Below are positions 58,860 through 64,000 of a stretch of DNA of 64,000 nucleotides, piece by piece. A model generated the notes under the pieces. That model saw only the letters and a program-made list of their open reading frames with translations, was not told where the DNA came from and searched no databases. The position numbers were made by a program, and so were the translations under genes. Positions within the stretch are counted from its first letter, which is position 1, and each line of letters starts with the position of its first letter. The DNA comes from Rattus norvegicus (taxonomy: Eukaryota > Chordata > Mammalia > Rodentia > Muridae): the NCBI RefSeq assembly GCF_036323735.1, contig NC_086024.1, forward strand, positions 70,300,924 to 70,364,923, read 5' to 3'.

Positions 58860-59466
58860 TAGGTGCCAAAGTAAAAACAAAATAATACCTGCCAAGATGA
58901 CATTTATTTACTAGACCCAGTAAGCCTACAACAGCAGATGCTGCTTATTACAACATTGCTGAAGCACAAGGAAGAGACTTTAAAATAAGCTTTATCGACA
59001 TGATAGAAATTCTTAAAGACGAAGTTAAGAAATCCTTAGAAGAAATCTATTTAGAAAAAAAAAACAAAAACAGCAATGAGTGGAAGAAAATGAATAAAAC
59101 AGTTTAAAACCTGAAAGTAGAAATAGAATCAATAGAAAAAAAAACCCTAAAACTAAGGGTATTTAAAAACAGAAAACGTGGGAACTGGAACTGAAACCTC
59201 ACAGAAAAAGCTTACCCAGCAGAATACAAATGATAGAAGAGAGACTCTCAGTAACTGAAGACAAAAATAGATGAAAGGAATACATTGGTCAAAGAAAATG
59301 ATCAATATAAATATAATTCTGCCAGGAAAGCTCACGGAAGTCTGGGACAGTATGAGGAGACCAAATGTACAAATAGTGATAATAAATGAAGACACAGCAA
59401 GGACAAAGACATGGTAAATATTTTCAGCAACATAAAAGTTCAAATTTCCTAACCTAAAGTAAAAGA
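58860..59466 (+). mobile_element. Decayed L1 ORF1, sense (Lx-like)
   Basis: Recognisable ORF1 text: 'gctgaagcacaaggaagaga' (58959), 'gaagttaagaaatccttaga' (59021), 'agcagaatacaaatgatag' (59217) and 'tgaggagaccaaatgtac' (59353), ending at 'cctaacctaaagtaaaagat'. No open frame. It meets an antisense ORF1 copy immediately to the right. Confidence 0.75.
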
Positions 59467-59469
59467 TCC

Positions 59470-60292
59470 ATACTTAAATTTGGTTTTGTCATGGAATGTC
59501 TTGCTTTCTCCATCTATGGTAATTGAGTTTTGCTCAATATAGTAACCAGGGCTGGCATATTTGTTCTCTTAGGGTCTGTATGAGTGCCCAGGATCATTTG
59601 GCTTTCTTAGTCTCCAGTGAGAAGTCTGGTGTAATTCTAATAGGTCTGAATTTGTATGTTACTTGACATTTTTTCCTTACTGCTTTTAATATTCTTTCTT
59701 TGTTTTGTGTATCTGGTATTTTTATTATTATATGAGGGGAGGAATTTCTTTTCTGGTCCAATCTATTTGAAGTTCTGTAGGTGTCTTCTATGTTTATGGG
59801 CATCTCTATCTCTTTTTTTTTTTTTCGGAGGTGGGGACCGAATCCAGGGCCTTGTGTTTGCTAGGCAAGTGCTCTACCTCTGAGCTAAATCCCCAACCCT
59901 GGGCATTTCTCTCTTTAAGTTACAGAAGTTTTCTTCCATAATTTTGTTGAAGATGTTTATTAGACTTTTGAGACAGTCTTCACTCTCTTCTATACCTATT
60001 ATTGTTAGGTTTGGTCTTTTCATTATGTGCTGTATTTCTTGAGTGTTTGGGGTGACCATCGTTTTTGCATTTTGCATTTTCTTTGACTATTGTGCCAATG
60101 ATTTCTATGGTATCTTCTACACCTGAAATTCTCTCTATCTCTTGTATTCTATGGGTGATGCTTGCATCTATGACACCTGATCTTTCTCCTAGGTTTTCCA
60201 TCTCCAGGGTTGTTGCCTTTTGTGATTTCTTTATTGTTTTTATTTCCACTTTTAGATCCTGGATGATTTTATTCAATTCCTTCACCTGTTTT
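59470..60292 (-). mobile_element. L1 ORF1, antisense
   Basis: The plus strand reads ORF1 backwards from its C terminus: 'ttggttttgtcatggaatgt' (59481), 'tccagtgagaagtctggtgt' (59612), 'ccaggttttccatctcc'-type text (60190) and 'gatcctggatgattttattc' (60255). Minus-strand fragments at 59594-59803 and 59980-60300 encode recognisable ORF1p (KCQVTYKFRPIRI; coiled coil with [19 protein letters not shown]). An ID element (59813-59899) and a solo LTR (from 60293) interrupt it. It is less decayed than the neighbouring sense copy. Confidence 0.88.
59813..59899 (-). mobile_element. ID element (older), antisense, inside L1 ORF1
   Basis: Reverse complement reads GGGTTGGGGATTTAGCTCAG, A box, then a B box GGATTCGGTCC, with an A tail (T run 59813-59825). 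Flanks TGGGCATCTCTATCTC (59797-59812) and TGGGCATTTCTCTCTT (59900-59915) are imperfect duplications of the target, and removing the element restores ORF1 text. More substitutions than the other two IDs indicate greater age. Confidence 0.93.
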
Positions 60293-60624
60293 TGTTGTTG
60301 TAAAAATATATAAAATAGAAAGGTATAGGTGTCTTTTACCTGGCTGGGTCCTGCATCGTGGTGCCCAAGGTATCTGCTAGATATCTTGGCGGGATCACAT
60401 CCCAACTCCGAGGCGGCCCATTGTCTCCTGCCGCTGCACACTTTCCTACACTCAAGCCCTCACATAAAAGAACACACAATGCAATAATCTTAGATCCAAT
60501 TGATAAGATATAATTGCCCACTTAAACCTACAAGGCCTGGTACCATCCATCCCTTAGGAACATTAATAACAACCTATAAATACACAGAGCAGAATCATAA
60601 CATCACCTGCCATGGATTCTCACT

Positions 60625-60679
<55 letters not shown>

Positions 60680-60907
60680 CTTTAGTCTCCTCCTCTTCCT
60701 TCAAACTTCTCTCCCGCCCGTCTTTCCTTCTCCTCCAATGACAGGCCTCCTTCTATCCTGTACCTGCCCTTTACCTATACTTTACAAATTCAATGGGGAG
60801 AAGGTTCTGGTGAAGTCACTAGATTTCTGAGTATGTGACTAGGCAGCTGTCCTAGGGGCGGTGGAATTAGCATCAAAATACAGATAACTTCAAGGCAAAC
60901 CACAACA
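60293..60907. mobile_element. Solo LTR (6-bp duplication type), inside antisense L1
   Basis: A 615-bp block begins TGTTGT and ends ACAACA, perfect 6-bp terminal inverted repeats. It is flanked by TGTTTT (60287-60292) and TGCTTT (60908-60913), one mismatch. L1 ORF1 resumes right after. This size, TG...CA ends and a 6-bp duplication fit a class II (ERVK-like) solo LTR. A TATAAATA lies at 60574-60581 on the plus strand and a CT-rich tract at 60627-60680, but I could not settle the direction of transcription. No internal retroviral genes are present. Confidence 0.75.
60627..60680. repeat. (CT)n tract within the LTR
   Basis: Nearly pure CT repeat with one TTCT interruption at about 60665-60670. 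Confidence 0.95.
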
Positions 60908-61545
60908 TGCTTTGTTGTGTTTCCTGTATTTCTTTAAAAGATTTATGTGTTTTCCTCTTTTAGAACTTCTAATATTTTACTTGTGTTATTCTGTATTTCT
61001 TTAAGAGAGTTATTATTACCTCCTTAAAGTCCCCTATTATCATGATGAGATGGGATTTTAGATCAGAATCTTGCTTTTCAGGTGTGTTAGAGTACCAGTG
61101 GAAGAATTGGGTTCTGATGTTCCCAAGTAACATTGGTATCTATTGCTTATGTTCTTGAACTTGCTTCTCCCCATCTAGTCATCTCTGGTGTTTACTGGCC
61201 TTCCTGTCTCTGATAGGCCTGTCCTTCCTGTGAGCCTGTTGGGTTGGGTGTGTCAGAACTCCTGAGGGTCAAGTTGTCTCTGGATGTGGGTGAATTGAGA
61301 GGAGATGTAGCACAGGCTCTGCTCCCTGGATCAGGTGCAAACAGGTGTCTCTGGCGGGGCAGAGGTTTCTGCATCCCCTGGGTCTCTGGTGGTCCCAATT
61401 AGGTCAAGTATTTTTGCCTCACCTGTGATCCTGATTGTGCCAGATGTCCTGGGAATCAAACTGTCAGATGCAGAATTGCGAGTATCCTCTAGAAAGTCCC
61501 AGATGCTAGGGATGCAAGAGGGTCCCAGGGTCCAACATGGATGAC
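60908..61545 (-). mobile_element. Antisense L1 ORF1 start and 5' UTR
   Basis: After the LTR, 'tttcctgtatttctttaaaa' continues ORF1 backwards to about 61130. From there, less A+T-rich text such as 'tctctgataggcctgtcctt' (61207), 'gtgtcagaactcctgagggt' (61250) and 'gtgatcctgattgtgcca' (61424) matches the antisense of a murine-type L1 5' UTR. Its promoter would fire leftwards, but the copy is broken by two insertions. Confidence 0.75.
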
Positions 61546-61587
61546 TTTAGCTTAACCCAGAATTGTTTCTGTCCAACAGAAAAACAG

Positions 61588-61624
61588 GCACAAAAATGGA
61601 ACAGAGACTGAAGGAAAGGCCGTT
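61588..61624 (+). mobile_element. Short orphan L1 3' UTR snippet
   Basis: The words 'tggaacagagactgaaggaa' and 'aggcc' match the L1 3' UTR (compare 54957-54980), but only about 37 bp are present. Confidence 0.6.
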
Positions 61625-62116
61625 AATGATCTTTAGAGTTATATTTCCTGGGTCATAAGAGGAAGTATGTTTGAAGTACACTGCTATTACCAGCCAAATG
61701 TTTGGAATAGCCCCAAAAATTTCTATTTATCTTACGATGTACTAACTAGGAAACAATAGATATTGTCTTATGTGTTTGATATTTAATCAATTAAACTATA
61801 ATTTATTCCTGGTTTTCATCAAAGTTTTTTTTTATCATATTGAATACCTTTTTATTTTAGAATGGCATTTGCACCTTGTTACAACAACCATTTTGCTTAC
61901 AGGTATTAAGTAACTGGGGACTTTTTGTGGCTGTTGATTTTTAATCTACTGGAATGCACTTCAGTTTAACTAAAAGGTGCTATGTTGAGTAAATTCAAGG
62001 GATGGTAAACCTGTCATTTGAATGATATGCTATGCCTCTACACTATGGATCAAACTCTGTATCTTCAGAAGCCACTGCCCTTGGCCTTATTTGATTTTGT
62101 TTACCCATGAATTCAT
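61625..62116. other. Single-copy A+T-rich DNA
   Basis: Nothing recognised. Confidence 0.45.
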
Positions 62117-62230
62117 TTTGAGACAGAGCATCACTCAATAGTTCATGCTGGCCTTCGCTCTCATTATGTAGTCCAGTCCATCCTTAGAGTTACAATTCCC
62201 CTGCCTCTTGCTCCAAATGCTGGTGTTATA
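62117..62230 (-). mobile_element. Diverged B1 SINE, antisense
   Basis: The plus strand reads 'ttttgagacagagcatcac', 'tcatgctggcctt', 'attatgtagtccag' and 'cctgcctcttgctccaaatg', the reverse complement of a 7SL-derived B1 element. Old and lacking target duplications. Confidence 0.8.
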
Positions 62231-63364
62231 GAAAATTCCAAGATACCTCAATAACGTCAAGATACTGACATTTTCTTTTAAATGTTTTGTTCCATTTACC
62301 TCATTTGTTAAAAAAAAATACGCTACACAAGAATGAATTCCTACACACAAAAGTTATATTTTCCTTATTATTTGTAATTCTACAAAATGAAGGTTTATAG
62401 TAATATTTTTCTAATACATATGTATCTGATTAACACAAAATTATTCGAATTTAAATCTTAGTAAACTGAAGAATGGAAGCCATTATTTATATATAGGTTA
62501 TACTATTTTTAACCTTTAGCTGTGAATTTTTAAAGGTCTGGATATGCAAATTGATGTAAATTTTAAGGAAGTAATTTTTAATCCTAACAAATTGTTTTAA
62601 GAATTATAGAGCTATGATTTCCATGCAAATACACCATGTGCTAAGTTCAGCTATTTCTTCTCTTTTTAATAAACCAGACTTACAAAAGCAGCCAACTCAG
62701 CAATGCTGTTAGCTGCTAGTTTGTTGTGTGTGATCGATTTTCCTTCTAAATCAATTATACTTTTAAAACGTGTAGGGCCATATCCAAGTCAGTCCTGTCT
62801 TTCTCAGTATTAAGCTTTGAATTTTCCCATGCTGGCTTAATGATCCCATCAACATTCCCTTTCTGCTCCAATTCTATTCCTGAAAGTAGTCTTACATGGC
62901 GTAGTTTTAATATATCATTTACATGTCTGATGGATTTGTAATCTAGCTTTGACTTTGAAAACTATACAACCTTTGGAACCAAGGGATTAAATTAGGGCAC
63001 AACACTGCTGATGATTTGCTAGTTCACAAATTAGCCAGATGTGCAGGGCAGTTTTTTTTTCTTTAAGCGTTTATGTAAACATTAAGTCTTGAAAACAATC
63101 TTTTTAAAATTTTTCAAATTTTAAAATTGTGGTTGGTTGAATTTTTTGACAATGCACATTGATACTGAATGCCCATTTTATTTTTTATAAGTGTTGCCTC
63201 AGAGTGTCACAATAGGCTTTTTTTTGAGCCTAAAACATTTTTGTGATTTATTTTTTCTATCATGCCTTAATCTTTTGATTTTTGCTTTATGCTTTATAGT
63301 AAAATGTTGTTTGTGTATGATTATTTTTCTTTGAGGAATATTCTTAGAATTTGCTTAAAAGGTA
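62231..63364. other. Single-copy DNA with possible regulatory motifs
   Basis: No gene recognised. A perfect octamer ATGCAAAT lies at 62623-62630. The stretch 62500-63050 is repeat-free, which makes it a weak candidate for conserved non-coding sequence. Confidence 0.35.
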
Positions 63365-63545
63365 GAGTTGGGGGTAAAAATGATGTCTCAGTGAGTAAAG
63401 ACAATTGCCGCTAAGTCTTATGATCTGAAATTCCATTCCCTGGACACAGTTGATCGAAGAAAAGAGCCAGCATCAGCCAGTTGTCCTTTGACCTCCACAA
63501 GTGTGTTTGTGTGCAGGTATGGACACATGCATATATACACTAAAT
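63365..63545 (+). mobile_element. Diverged B3/B2-family SINE
   Basis: The left part is 'gatgtctcagtgagtaaaga' with a weak tRNA-like region, and the right part is 'ccagttgtcctttgacctcc' then 'caagtgtgtttgtgtgcagg', the typical B3 tail region, ending in a CA/TA-rich stretch. Old copy. Confidence 0.75.
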
Positions 63546-64000
63546 AATATTATACACTTTTAGTTAAGATTTTAGTTTCACATATTGAAAGTCTAAGATT
63601 TTTGTTCCTTTTCTAGATTCTGACAATACACTTCTTTGTGTTGTCTTTGTCCCCATAAATATAGACACCCATCAGACTAAAATAGCATACTTTCAAATTA
63701 TTCTTTTTGCAAGCAACTTTTAAGTCTGGGTCCTCTGACATTCTGTAAGCTCTCTCTTCACTTGTCAGAGTGATATACCCCTAGTTGTCTCTTTTTTGCT
63801 TTTCGCTTTTGGTGTTTTAAATTTTAAATTTTATTCTCCCTCCCTCCTTTCTTTCTCCTTTCCCCTACCTCTATCAATTGTTTCCTATTACATTGCCATT
63901 AACTACTTCCTTTAATTATCTTCTAAAAGTAAATTCATGTTACTGGTCTCACATTCATTAATTCATTTCTTTCCTACTTTATGTTCAGTTCTGTCGTTGA
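63546..64000. other. Single-copy A+T-rich DNA
   Basis: Pyrimidine-rich near 63835-63870. No gene recognised before the window ends. Confidence 0.5.

Noticed and set aside
60500..60830. Serine/leucine-rich open frames
   Set aside because: They are translations of the CT tract in the LTR.

Overview
The window is rodent nuclear DNA, almost certainly rat. Three ID (BC1-like, tRNA-derived) SINEs lie within 64 kb, with B1-, B3- and B4-type SINEs and many copies of the LINE-1 (L1) type whose 3' UTR carries a G-rich polypurine tract, plus older Lx-like L1s. Base composition is A+T-rich with many long CA, TA, CTT and GA microsatellites. I find no convincing host protein-coding gene, no rRNA gene and no functional tRNA gene. 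The open frames are either L1 remnants or short, unsupported stretches. The window reads as a gene desert or a long intron, and it holds no operon-like or defence-like system.

Layout. 1-9 kb: single-copy DNA, an unnamed rodent repeat (0.9-1.3 kb), an L1 3' end (2.0-3.0 kb), an Lx-type 3' UTR-like block (3.2-3.7 kb), a solo gammaretroviral-type LTR with an exact 4-bp target duplication (3810-4413), and a GC-richer unassigned block (6.7-7.97 kb). 9-12.6 kb: a relatively young 5'-truncated antisense L1 whose ORF2 is open except for one stop codon, with an 11-bp target duplication. 13.4-18.7 kb: a decayed, nearly full-length antisense L1 interrupted by an LTR-like piece and by a later L1 3' end with a (TTA)n tail. 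18.7-27 kb: mostly single-copy, with B4 SINEs, microsatellites and L1 scraps. 27.3-31.6 kb: an old sense-strand Lx-like L1 that lacks the end of ORF2 and contains an ID element. 31.7-38.2 kb: L1 3' ends, a long single-copy stretch and a second ID.

38.2-43.4 kb is the most intricate part. An antisense L1 abuts sense L1 ORF1 sequence, and that ORF1 is interrupted by a third L1 with the classic 5' inversion produced by twin priming, flanked by the same 8-bp duplication on both sides. 43.4-57.9 kb is mostly single-copy DNA with two large purine microsatellites, two L1 3' ends and a homeodomain/POU-motif-rich segment (53.15-53.35 kb) that could be a conserved enhancer. 57.95-61.6 kb holds sense and antisense L1 5' regions meeting inside ORF1. 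The antisense copy is interrupted by an ID element and by a solo LTR (60293-60907) with terminal inverted repeats and a near-perfect 6-bp duplication. The end of the window has B1 and B3 SINEs and single-copy DNA.

Nothing here works together as a pathway. The content is layered retrotransposition, and nested insertions give its order. Family names rest on my recognition of sequence, not on a database search. Subfamily labels and ends not fixed by target duplications are approximate.
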